Below are positions 16,593 to 24,158 of a DNA stretch of 33,675 nt, one piece after another. The DNA lies in the IMG/VR virus record IMGVR_UViG_3300045738_002026, positions 1-33,675 of that record. One strand, written 5' to 3'. Every line of letters begins with the position of its first letter. Position 1 is the first letter of the stretch. Below the pieces are notes generated by a model that saw only the letters and a list, made by a program, of their open reading frames with translations, was not told the DNA's origin and did no database searches. The translations under genes and the position numbers were made by a program. The DNA is from a virus.

Positions 16593-17728
16593 ATTCCGTC
16601 GTCGTCCTCGTCATTTGGGTCTACCGACTCTACTGGATCATCCGTAAAGAATTCATCCACTAGAGCTTGGTCTGACGGATTGAAGGGCATATCGACACCC
16701 ATTGTATCCGCTTGTTCCTGTAGGCTCATATGGCCTAGGAACTCTCCAAAATTATAGCCCGTCATCATCCAGTCAGGGATTTTGACACTGGGGTCAGCTG
16801 GAGCAAACTCCAACACCTCAATGGCAGTACCCTTACCAGCCGGAACAGCCTTTACGACAAGGTCAACTGGTTCTGTCAGAGACACCCTTACTGGGTTGCC
16901 GCATCCTTCAGACCACTCTCCCTTATAGCCATCTTGCTGTACACATTCGTACATCTCAACAGCACTCACGTTAGCCTCACACTCAGGGCAGACCACATCA
17001 CCACTACGAAGAACCTGTTCGGTTTCTCTGTCAATTGGGTCGTCTTTGTGGTTGGCCATAATTGCTTCGCACTCAGGGCATTTAAACGCATAAGTGCTAA
17101 TCTCACCCTTGTCACAACTGGCACATTTTTCGGTGAGCCCCTTTAGGGTTGCCGTGAAATTACGGTGTGCCGCTCCTGACATTGACCAGTGCAGTTTTCT
17201 GCCGAATACCTTGTCGTTTCCTTGGTGCTCAGCAGAGTCCAGGGAGCGACCGTGCTTGTCTACCCCAAGACTTCGTTCGTAAATGAAATACTCATTTCCC
17301 TTTTTGGATTGTTTTGGGATTTTATAGAAGTCTTCCAAAACAACTACGCTAACAGCGAACTGCTCACGAGATTGGAGATCTGGATTCTCGGTCTCTAAAC
17401 ATTGATGGTAAAGCACACATGGGACATCTCTTTCTCCGTGCCAGGAATTAGAGATGACTTGTCTTTTACCCCTAGGGGTTGTTGCCCACGCACTTTGGAA
17501 TGGGTACCAAAGTTCACCGTTTTGTCGTGGGAGAAGTCGTATCTTCGTCAACTGTTGTAGAGTCGGGCGAAAATACTCCATTCGTAGTTTCCATGCGGGG
17601 ATCTCAAAACTCCCCCCACTACTTTCGTTGCCGCTGTTGTTGTTTTGTTTACGTCCCGTTTTTTCGTTGAGGCGCTGTCTTTTCTGCGCCTGCATTTTGC
17701 GGAACTCATTGTAGTCTATCGTACTCAT
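16583..17728 (-). CDS. ssb-like: Phage single-stranded DNA-binding protein with zinc ribbons, 381 aa
   Basis: The acidic C-terminal tip (DPNDEDDDGIPF) is the classic SSB tail that docks replication and repair partners. Residues 1-40 are basic and Gln/Asn/Ser-rich. The central region, about 45-200, should contain the DNA-binding fold. Two four-Cys clusters follow, C202/C205/C217/C220 and C247/C250/C262/C276, consistent with one or two zinc ribbons. GGAGG lies 7 bases before ATG, and the start overlaps the primase gene by 23 bases. Position between primase and polymerase supports the assignment. It coats single-stranded phage DNA and likely contacts primase, helicase or nuclease partners through its tail. 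Confidence 0.85.
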   Translation of the reverse strand: MSTIDYNEFRKMQAQKRQRLNEKTGRKQNNNSGNESSGGSFEIPAWKLRMEYFRPTLQQLTKIRLLPRQNGELWYPFQSAWATTPRGKRQVISNSWHGERDVPCVLYHQCLETENPDLQSREQFAVSVVVLEDFYKIPKQSKKGNEYFIYERSLGVDKHGRSLDSAEHQGNDKVFGRKLHWSMSGAAHRNFTATLKGLTEKCASCDKGEISTYAFKCPECEAIMANHKDDPIDRETEQVLRSGDVVCPECEANVSAVEMYECVQQDGYKGEWSEGCGNPVRVSLTEPVDLVVKAVPAGKGTAIEVLEFAPADPSVKIPDWMMTGYNFGEFLGHMSLQEQADTMGVDMPFNPSDQALVDEFFTDDPVESVDPNDEDDDGIPF

Positions 17729-18713
17729 TGGATCTCCTCCAAGTAATCGGTGTCAGTGCCGTCTCTATTGCGGCTTGCACCTCTGTTTGTGACAAATCAT
17801 CAGGGGACCTGTCGTTACTATTTGCTCTATAGTTCGCTATGCGAACATCAAGACCACGAAGCTGATTCTCCGAAATCTTATTTACTGCTTTCCTTCCTGC
17901 ATCATCATTATCTAGAAATAAAACAACCCGATTTGTGACTCTAGTTAACAATGCTTCTTGTTCCCTACTCAAGTAGGAACCGAGAATAGCTACGGTATGT
18001 GTGTACCCGCTTTGAATAACCCACAAAGCAGCCTTGAAACCCTCACATACCACTACTGGCATGTCAAGATTTGTATCAGTATACATTCTGGTTTCATAGA
18101 ACCTATCCAGTCCCCAGAGGACTGTCTTTTTGTCGAAGGAATAATTTGGTATCACTTCGGTTAGCTCATTTTTGTAGATTTTGTAACGTGGCCACTCATC
18201 CTTCACAGTTCTCCCACTGAGTGCCACAAGCTCTCCTAGATGGTTTCTTATTGGGAATATTATACGCTTTCTTCCCCTATCAAAACCAATTTCATATTCC
18301 CTTAAAATACTCTCAGCAAAGCCCGTGCTTAAAAGCTTTTTTGGTATATAGGAAAACATGCCTAATATTGCCTCTGGCAAGATGTCCCAACGAAACTCTA
18401 ATTTTTGGATCTTTTCTTGCTCTGGGCAAATGTCATCTAGGTGTTTTCTAACCCCATCTATTATTGGATTAGGGACAGACAGTTTCTTCAATAATCCCGT
18501 AAAACTCCAGCCCTCTGCACATGTATGGCAAAAGGAAGCCCCCGGGGATTTATTTCTTGTGGGTGTACCTACGTAGACATAGAAGGACGGTTTGGCTTCT
18601 TTTCCTCCTTTGTGAAAAGGACAGTATGCTGCGTAGTTTTCTGACGAAGATTGGTGCTTTTGGAATTTAATATACTCACTTAATATGGATACAACCTCGT
18701 CGCGGTACTCCAT
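17706..18713 (-). CDS. dnaG-like: DnaG-type primase (CHC2 zinc finger plus Toprim), 335 aa
   Basis: The N-terminus has the CHC2 zinc finger: C31-PF-H34 and, after an insert, C62-HT-C65, followed by GWSFTGLLKKL. The middle region (IIFPIRNHLGELVALSGR) is typical of the RNA polymerase domain, and the Toprim domain has E224 (VVCEGFKAAL) and D268-x-D270 (LFLDNDDAGRKA). All catalytic residues are present. The C-terminal helicase-binding domain is short or missing, so the protein is shorter than host DnaG. It starts 1 base after the helicase stop, so the two are translationally coupled and probably form the phage primosome. Confidence 0.93.
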   Translation of the reverse strand: MEYRDEVVSILSEYIKFQKHQSSSENYAAYCPFHKGGKEAKPSFYVYVGTPTRNKSPGASFCHTCAEGWSFTGLLKKLSVPNPIIDGVRKHLDDICPEQEKIQKLEFRWDILPEAILGMFSYIPKKLLSTGFAESILREYEIGFDRGRKRIIFPIRNHLGELVALSGRTVKDEWPRYKIYKNELTEVIPNYSFDKKTVLWGLDRFYETRMYTDTNLDMPVVVCEGFKAALWVIQSGYTHTVAILGSYLSREQEALLTRVTNRVVLFLDNDDAGRKAVNKISENQLRGLDVRIANYRANSNDRSPDDLSQTEVQAAIETALTPITWRRSNEYDRLQ

Positions 18714-18714
18714 A

Positions 18715-20127
18715 CTAGATCCCTAGGTCATCATCTATTTCGTCACGTTCTCTACTGATATTCATAAAAGGACTGTTGACACCACTTTGCTCTGTGGGCT
18801 CGTTGATTGTCGTTGGGTACTGCGCCAAGGATTCTTCAACATTGTAAACATCCTCTAGGGTATACAATTCATCGTGAGCGTAGGAGAAATTTTCCGAGGC
18901 CCTTGCGTTGATTGTGAACCCATGGTCTTTGGTTTCACGCGCAGCAGCCAGGTGGATTGAGATTTCCTCCTTATTCTTATTGTATATTAGGCGGATACCA
19001 ACATCACAGTCCATGACCGCACCACTGTTCATTGCTAATGAGGCTGTCCCTCGTGACTTTGAGTATTTTAGTGCACTCCGTTCGTTTTCTTGCAGGATTG
19101 CCATAATTGGAATTCCTGTCGTTTTTGCGATCTGTTTTAGTCTTCTGTTCACCATAGATAGCTGCTTCCAGTCCAAAGCATTTGAGCCCGCTTTAGGAAG
19201 TTCCAACATATATGCTGAGTCGAGAAGCACAAAATGTGGTCTGTAGACTTCTATTTTTCTTCGGATGTCGTCCGGTCCTCCGGGGTCCCCACCGTGCCGA
19301 TCCGCTTGTGTGAAGACTAATTCACTAGAGTGTTTAGGATCGGTGATAAGTTCTAATTTATCTAAATAAGCAGTTTCCTCTTCGGCGCTGAGCGCATTTT
19401 CTTTCAGCTTGGTGTAATCTGTTTTTGACATAAGAGATGCTACTCGACGCCGAATTTTTTCCCAGGTCATTTCTTTTGAGTAGACCAAAACTCGACGACC
19501 TGTCTCCATGAGGTGCGCTGCAACGACCAACCCAAACCAGGTCTTCATAGACTTAGGCAGGGCCCACACCATTATGTAGTCCCCTTTTTGGATTCCTTGT
19601 GTTGCTGCGTTCATTCTTGCCCAGGGCCAAGGCATCCCGATCATTCCCGCCGTTTCTTTAAGGGCACGTAGTTCATCTATACTTTCTTGGAAGGCCACCC
19701 TGGAAAAGATTACATCTGTGTCTGTGGCGTTTGTCTCCAGGATCTGGCCGAGTTGCTCATGAAGCTTCGCTACAATAGGTAATCCGTTACCCGGCTCTAC
19801 CCCAGACAAATATTTATTCACAGCACTTTCTGTTTCTCTCCGAAGGTGCCCATCCCGAACCTTTGTGCAGAGATCTAAAAAATTCTCCACAGGTTTAGGG
19901 AAATCTAGTGACGGAAAACTTTCCTTTAGGGTCTGTTCGCTAGGAACATGCCCAAAATTATGAGGTCGTCTATAGTGTGCGTCTATAGAGGCCCAAAGAT
20001 TTTTAGCTTCCATGCCTCCGAATGTCCGAAATTCGATGCCCTCTTTTTGGGCAGACTCGAAAAGGTCACCAGGTGCTTCTCCGCGCACGATTGAAGATAT
20101 TAATTGTAGTTCCCAGTTAGCCGCCAT
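18715..20127 (-). CDS. dnaB-like: DnaB-like replicative helicase, 470 aa
   Basis: This is a RecA-fold hexameric helicase of the DnaB family. Residues 1-130 are a helical N-terminal domain. The ATPase domain then runs MPWPWARMNAATQGIQKGDYIMVWALPKS in short segments, with P-loop ALPKSMKTW (K195, T196). Motif 1a is VLVYSKEMTW (for SLEM), Walker B is FVLLDS (D303), a Gln-containing sensor is ILQENERS, and the C-terminal core ends near residue 420 before an acidic tail. The Gly before the P-loop Lys is Met, a deviation from GKT that UvsX-like and some phage helicases also tolerate. GGGAGGG precedes ATG. It works with the adjacent primase at the fork. Confidence 0.88.
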   Translation of the reverse strand: MAANWELQLISSIVRGEAPGDLFESAQKEGIEFRTFGGMEAKNLWASIDAHYRRPHNFGHVPSEQTLKESFPSLDFPKPVENFLDLCTKVRDGHLRRETESAVNKYLSGVEPGNGLPIVAKLHEQLGQILETNATDTDVIFSRVAFQESIDELRALKETAGMIGMPWPWARMNAATQGIQKGDYIMVWALPKSMKTWFGLVVAAHLMETGRRVLVYSKEMTWEKIRRRVASLMSKTDYTKLKENALSAEEETAYLDKLELITDPKHSSELVFTQADRHGGDPGGPDDIRRKIEVYRPHFVLLDSAYMLELPKAGSNALDWKQLSMVNRRLKQIAKTTGIPIMAILQENERSALKYSKSRGTASLAMNSGAVMDCDVGIRLIYNKNKEEISIHLAAARETKDHGFTINARASENFSYAHDELYTLEDVYNVEESLAQYPTTINEPTEQSGVNSPFMNISRERDEIDDDLGI

Positions 20128-20141
20128 GTAACCCTCCCAGC

Positions 20142-20441
20142 CTAAAAATCAGATAACCCAGCGGGAGGCTCCCCAGTTGAGTGTTCTGTGTCGTCGCTTA
20201 TTACACCGATAGTAGTAGAAAACGCTTTTTCGACAGCCCTCACAAGAGCTACCGCCGCTTCGAAAACTTCTTCGTGCTCCTCTAACCCATTTACTGTTAC
20301 CTCTCCTACAGGCTTCCCAGACGCACGATAGCCAATTTTTGCTGCCACAGCGGCCTGCCCGTCACCATCAGTAGATGGGCAGAAAATTTCAACGCTATGT
20401 GCGTGTAGGGAGTCTATAGAGCACCGTAATAGTTCTGCCAT
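20142..20441 (-). CDS. Small protein, 99 aa, unknown
   Basis: AAGAGGA lies 5 bases before ATG, and the start is 1 base past the upstream stop. The fold looks like beta strands (SVEIFCPS, AAKIGYRA, VGEVTVNG) followed by one long helix (HEEVFEAAVALVRAVEKAF). The C-terminus is an acidic Ser/Thr/Pro tail. The strand-strand-helix layout resembles its upstream neighbour at 20443-20868, so the two may be distantly related. No function is assigned. Confidence 0.6.
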   Translation of the reverse strand: MAELLRCSIDSLHAHSVEIFCPSTDGDGQAAVAAKIGYRASGKPVGEVTVNGLEEHEEVFEAAVALVRAVEKAFSTTIGVISDDTEHSTGEPPAGLSDF

Positions 20442-20442
20442 T

Positions 20443-20868
20443 TTAATCCTCTTCCGGGAAAGATCCAGAACAGAGTCGTTCTTTGATATCGATCATGTGC
20501 CCAGCGACAGCCTTCATGATGTGTTCACGAGATGCGTCCCAAGCTAGGTCGTAGGCCATATTGTGAGCCGCTCTGACCGTTTCATCGTTTTGATCACATT
20601 TTAAAGTTACGCTAGAAAACACCTCTACACTAAAGGGGATCTTATCCCAATCCCCAGCCCCATAAAAAACCGCGTCACTTATTTTTGTGGATACACTTGC
20701 GGTGACGGAGGCTTCAAAAGCTTCACCATCTTCTCGCAGGCTATCAATTGGTAATTGTTTCTCCATTCGTTCGTCCTTGCTCCTTAAATTATTCTTCGCT
20801 CCCCAGGTTTTAACGATGGCTAAGCGTAGGGAGGCAAAGGCCTCCCCAGTACGTGGGTCACCATACAT
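20443..20868 (-). CDS. Protein of unknown function, 141 aa
   Basis: The preferred start is ATG at 20868, because GAGG lies 7 bases upstream. A GTG at 20874 is possible but too close to that site. After a basic N-terminal arm (SLRLAIVKTWGAKNNLRSKDER), the body contains beta segments (FEASVTASVSTKISDAVF and FSVEVFSSVTLKC) and a long helix (ETVRAAHNMAYDLAWDASREHIM). The strand-then-helix plan is common among short phage operon proteins of unknown role. It lies in the replication operon directly upstream of another such protein. Confidence 0.6.
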   Translation of the reverse strand: MYGDPRTGEAFASLRLAIVKTWGAKNNLRSKDERMEKQLPIDSLREDGEAFEASVTASVSTKISDAVFYGAGDWDKIPFSVEVFSSVTLKCDQNDETVRAAHNMAYDLAWDASREHIMKAVAGHMIDIKERLCSGSFPEED

Positions 20869-20886
20869 GGTCACACCTCATCTTTG

Positions 20887-21327
20887 CTACTTCTTGCCAC
20901 CAACAATATCAAACATAATCTCTTTGGGTCCGAATACTTTTGGCCTACCGTATTCCACACTTTGTCCTCCCTCTACATCGGCATGTGAGATTCTTCCCGT
21001 AAGGATTAGATCCTCAACTATTTTTGGATCAATGGATTTCACAACACCCTTCAGAAGTAAAACTTCTGGGTTAATTTTTGTGGCGTCGTACTTAACAGAT
21101 TTAGATTTTGCCGAACGTGTGAAGCTTCCGATACTGATTTTATCAGGACCGGTCATTTCCCGAACTTGGTCTTTGGCATCCTTTAATAGTGTATTGTATG
21201 CCTTCATTATTGGTATGAAAGAGTCCAGAAACTTTTGGTTTTCTGTCTTCTTGAAAAAGACATGTAAGTCATCCCTTGCTTTTTCATACTCTGCTACGGC
21301 CTCTTTTGCGTCTGAGTTTTTACTCAT
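20887..21327 (-). CDS. Protein of unknown function, 146 aa
   Basis: AGGAG lies 8 bases before ATG, inside the last codons of the UDG-like gene. Residues 1-60 are helical and charged, resembling a coiled coil (AEYEKARDDLHVFFKKTENQKF). Residues 65-146 are basic then mixed, ending in a hydrophobic strand (EIMFDIVGGKK). The neighbours are helicases and a DNA repair-like protein, so a DNA-metabolism role is plausible but unsupported by motifs. Confidence 0.6.
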   Translation of the reverse strand: MSKNSDAKEAVAEYEKARDDLHVFFKKTENQKFLDSFIPIMKAYNTLLKDAKDQVREMTGPDKISIGSFTRSAKSKSVKYDATKINPEVLLLKGVVKSIDPKIVEDLILTGRISHADVEGGQSVEYGRPKVFGPKEIMFDIVGGKK

Positions 21328-21330
21328 TGG

Positions 21331-22002
21331 CTATCTCCTTTTTTTCATTAATGTTTCTGAAATATCTACAGCCTGTTTGAAGTGGCCAATGGTCTTATTC
21401 CAAATACCCCTGACATTTTGTGAGGGATCTCGGTACAATTTATTCATTGAATTTGTGACCATCATGGGCACTGGGTACACGCCCATATCCCCCTCTATAT
21501 ACGCCTCAACGACCCTACCCAAATTTGTTCCATGAGGGGTTGCCGATGCGGGCGTGACAGCTTTATAGGCTGCTGTCCCACAAGCGATAATAATTGATGG
21601 TTGTATGGTGTGTATCTCCCCAAACAACCTCCCAGAACAGGCTGTTGCTTGTTTAGAGGAGGGAGAAGGAAGAAACTCTAATTGAGTCTTTCCAATTTTC
21701 TTGGTTGGACAAATAACAACAGGAGTAATCCAGAGAAGATTGGATCTTATTACTGGGTAATCCTCGGCTACAAACCTGAGAACTTGCTGTAGTGTTTTTC
21801 CCTCACCACCATCTAATATATTACCACTAGATGCCGCCCGGGGACTCACTTTATCCAACAGGATTATTATGGAAGCTTTTACGCTTCCCCTTCCGAGGAT
21901 TAATGTTTTTCTGTTTTTATGGAGACTGCAATCTTCACAGTCACGAAATGTTCGAAGGAAAGATTTGAGGTCATCCTTCGACGGTTTTGAATGATAATCC
22001 AT
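21331..22002 (-). CDS. Family-4 uracil-DNA glycosylase-like Fe-S protein with changed active-site motifs, 223 aa
   Basis: The layout follows family-4/5 UDG: an opening CEDCSLHKNRKTLILGRG (C22, C25), then IIILLDK, a GEG-KTLQQVL segment, WITPVVICPTKK (C98), QATAC (C122) and QPSIIIACGTAAYKAV. The four cysteines fit the family's [4Fe-4S] cluster. The catalytic signatures are not conserved: the expected GEAPG is LDKVSP (49-54), and the late HPS motif is replaced near VTNSMNKLYRDPS. It may therefore bind rather than excise uracil, or have another base specificity. The ATG at 22002 lies 32 bases inside the helicase gene with a distant AAGGA. Earlier in-frame starts would add sequence fully overlapping the helicase. 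Confidence 0.7.
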   Translation of the reverse strand: MDYHSKPSKDDLKSFLRTFRDCEDCSLHKNRKTLILGRGSVKASIIILLDKVSPRAASSGNILDGGEGKTLQQVLRFVAEDYPVIRSNLLWITPVVICPTKKIGKTQLEFLPSPSSKQATACSGRLFGEIHTIQPSIIIACGTAAYKAVTPASATPHGTNLGRVVEAYIEGDMGVYPVPMMVTNSMNKLYRDPSQNVRGIWNKTIGHFKQAVDISETLMKKRR

Positions 22003-23374
22003 GTGACACAATATTCCTTTTGAGTGCGCGACACATGTGAGTAGAAGGTCCGAGGTAGATGTCATCCATAACCAGGACAAGGGGAGTCTTTTTGTTTTTG
22101 GCTTGACGCTCGATACGCCCCTTCCCTTGCTGGAAAGACCCCCAGGATTTAAAGGGGGTAGTGAACACAAGAGTGTCCAAAGCCTCAACATCCAGACCTT
22201 CCTTTGCTACCTGGAAAGTGGCGAACGTCACATCAGAATCTCTAATGACACGGGTACGGTCCTCACCGGAAGTGTCCCCAGTGACAACGCCGCTCGTATA
22301 CCTATTCATACGAGGATTGTCGAGGAAATTTTCGTGTAAAATTTTGGGGTGCACCTTGCTGTGAGCCAGAACAAGGATCTTCCTGTTTTTGAGTAAAGCC
22401 TCTTCGACAAACTTCAAAATTCTTCTGTTTCTATCCTTGTGGCTGGCAAGGTATCTATACATTTTTGGGGCAGAAAACTCCCCAGTTTTATCTCTTAATA
22501 TTGACTCGTTTTTCGGTTGCTCCGTGGGCAACTTCACAAAATAGGTATCTGCGGACAGGTCTCCCTCAAGATCACTGTGAAAAATTCCCCCTATGTGTGC
22601 ATAATAAACATCTTCTAAGCCGTCCTCCCTACGCGGGGTTGCGGTTAGTCCATATCTATTACCGAGAAATAAATCAGCGGTTTGACTAAATTTGGTAGCA
22701 CTTAGATGGTGCACTTCATCAAAAATAATTGTTCCAAACCGGGTTCTGATATCCATATCTAACCCACGCTGTGCATGGTTTGCTAATGAGTGTATCATTG
22801 CTAATACTATAGGTTTGTCCCATTCAGCTTTTGGGCCCTGTACGATTCCAATATCACTCTCATTCATATCAAGAAATTGGCAGGTACGATCTACCCATTG
22901 CTCCATTAGTCCGCTATTGTTCACAATAACTATGGCGGGGAAACCACGCTGTTGTATCTTCCTGAGCGCCAGGACTGTCTTCCCCTTTCCGCAGGCTAGG
23001 TTCAAAACACCGTTCTCTGCCGCCGAAAAGGCTTCCCAAGCTTCCTTTTGGGCCGTATCTCTTGGGGTGATATTTCCCCCAAAAGATACGGATTCCCACA
23101 TTAACTCTAATGCTGGGATGGACCAGTTGCCTAGTTTTTTGATCCATTCCTCCTCAGAAAACAAGTGCTTAGCCACTACTATGTGGTAGATATCCTTACG
23201 GGCCAGTGCGATTTTACGTACCTCCCCTGTATGTGAGTTTTCTGATCTTATTGTGGCTGCTCGTATAAAAGCCTCCATATTACTAATTACTGATTTAGGG
23301 ACCCACATATTAGATGAACAGAAAGCATTATCGATAATAAGCTTTCCGTTATCTACCTCTGGGAGATACATCAT
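21971..23374 (-). CDS. SF2 DNA helicase, UvsW/XPB-like, 467 aa
   Basis: The superfamily 2 motifs are in order: I ACGKGKT (127-133), Ia VNNSGLMEQW, II DEVHH (219-223), III LTATP (243-247), IV region ILVLAHSK, V EGLDV, and VI QGKGRIER (416-423). This layout matches the branch-migrating or annealing helicases such as T4 UvsW and the XPB/RadD group. The first 100 residues are an accessory domain. GGAG lies 5 bases before ATG, overlapping the upstream stop. It probably remodels recombination intermediates and stalled forks, and works with the nucleases downstream. Confidence 0.9.
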   Translation of the reverse strand: MMYLPEVDNGKLIIDNAFCSSNMWVPKSVISNMEAFIRAATIRSENSHTGEVRKIALARKDIYHIVVAKHLFSEEEWIKKLGNWSIPALELMWESVSFGGNITPRDTAQKEAWEAFSAAENGVLNLACGKGKTVLALRKIQQRGFPAIVIVNNSGLMEQWVDRTCQFLDMNESDIGIVQGPKAEWDKPIVLAMIHSLANHAQRGLDMDIRTRFGTIIFDEVHHLSATKFSQTADLFLGNRYGLTATPRREDGLEDVYYAHIGGIFHSDLEGDLSADTYFVKLPTEQPKNESILRDKTGEFSAPKMYRYLASHKDRNRRILKFVEEALLKNRKILVLAHSKVHPKILHENFLDNPRMNRYTSGVVTGDTSGEDRTRVIRDSDVTFATFQVAKEGLDVEALDTLVFTTPFKSWGSFQQGKGRIERQAKNKKTPLVLVMDDIYLGPSTHMCRALKRNIVSHGLSFKTVEG

Positions 23375-23376
23375 AT

Positions 23377-23811
23377 TTACTCCAATATTTTGATAATTCT
23401 TGTCCTCAAAAAGTGCAAGAAGCTGGGACTCTGTCTGTCGGGGCTGATATACTCTGAAAACAAAGCAAGCAGTTGCTCTACCTTATCATCAGATACTGCC
23501 GAGTCGTCTAAGTATCTAGAAAGCTCTGCGTTTGCTGCGACCCCATAAGACCTCTTTTCCCCTTCTTTCCTGTTCCGCCTCCCTTCGTGTAGGGCTGCGA
23601 CCACTTCCTTTGAGCCCTCTGAGTCTAGGTTGAGGTCAAGCACTTTGAGCATTTGCAATAAAGCCTGGTTTGAGGGCATAGTCTGTCCAGACTCATAATT
23701 TCTTATGGTTTCTCTGGAGAGACCACAATCCCTAGAAAACTCCCTGCCGGATGTGTATCCAGAGGAGATCCTTAGATTTTTTAATACACGCCCAAACCTG
23801 GATTGTGTCAT
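23377..23811 (-). CDS. XRE-family HTH transcriptional regulator, 144 aa
   Basis: The N-terminal helix-turn-helix is clear: FGRVLKNLRISSGYTSGREFSRDCGLSRETIRNYESGQTMP in overlapping segments (residues 6-46), with the SRETIRNYESG recognition helix typical of the XRE/Cro group. The C-terminal half is helical and may dimerise or bind a partner. The gene is second in the leftward operon and starts inside its neighbour's stop codon (ATGA). It lies about 300 bases from the divergent junction, so autoregulation of the early operon is plausible. Confidence 0.85.
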   Translation of the reverse strand: MTQSRFGRVLKNLRISSGYTSGREFSRDCGLSRETIRNYESGQTMPSNQALLQMLKVLDLNLDSEGSKEVVAALHEGRRNRKEGEKRSYGVAANAELSRYLDDSAVSDDKVEQLLALFSEYISPDRQSPSFLHFLRTRIIKILE

Positions 23812-24071
23812 TCTTCTTCCCTACTCGCTGTTTCCTCTTGAGGCGAGGATTCTGTTGCAGTATCAGACTCCTCATCAGAAGGTAGTTTGATTTTTGGGAC
23901 CTCGATTGTTAATTCCACACCACTCCTGTTATTATCTTGTGATATTATGCTTGATAGAGCATTCACAGCTTCTGCGAGACCAGCCATGCCAGCTTCGATT
24001 AATACGTCTTTGAGCTTTGTCCGCTTACGTGGTACTTCCACTGTCAGCGTACATCTTTTATCATTGTCCAT
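23808..24071 (-). CDS. Small acidic-tailed protein, 87 aa, unknown; first gene of the leftward operon
   Basis: GGAGG is followed by two ATGs. The second, at 24071, has a 5-base spacing and is preferred over 24074 (2 bases). Longer starts reaching 24140 have no ribosome site and would run into the divergent promoter region. Residues 1-35 contain beta segments and a basic patch (PRKRTKLK), then a helix (VLIEAGMAGLAEAVNALSSII), a second strand (GVELTIEVPKIKL) and a long Glu/Ser/Thr tail. The acidic tail could mimic DNA or dock partners. No family recognised. Confidence 0.6.
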   Translation of the reverse strand: MDNDKRCTLTVEVPRKRTKLKDVLIEAGMAGLAEAVNALSSIISQDNNRSGVELTIEVPKIKLPSDEESDTATESSPQEETASREEE

Positions 24072-24158
24072 CATAACCTCCGGGTTTTGAATTAGAAAAA
24101 GTTTAGGGCTTTCCAGTTGACTTATACCAAAAACATTCAAACCCTTGTGGGAGAAAAA
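24072..24158. promoter_or_regulatory. Divergent intergenic region, leftward operon and rightward head genes
   Basis: The two transcription units start back to back across about 87 bases, so both promoters should lie here or just inside the genes. On the minus strand GGTATAAG (24128-24121) is preceded by T, giving the extended -10-like TGGTATAAG, about 47 bases before the first leftward start. The same octamer occurs upstream of the small leftward genes at 28184-28177. No convincing -35 box accompanies either copy. Confidence 0.4.

Noticed and set aside
16475-16663. Small rightward frame across the SSB-polymerase gap
   Set aside because: It has no ribosome site and coincides with the inverted repeats; the palindromic RNA structure explains the conservation-like look better.
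20687-21535. 282-codon rightward open frame
   Set aside because: It runs antisense across three well-supported leftward genes, has no ribosome site and gives a protein with no recognisable features.
24117-24158. TTG-initiated extension of the 332-aa gene, and TTGACT at 24117 as a -35 box
   Set aside because: There is no ribosome site for the TTG, while ATG at 24159 has GGGAG. TTGACT has no -10-like hexamer at 16-18 bases.
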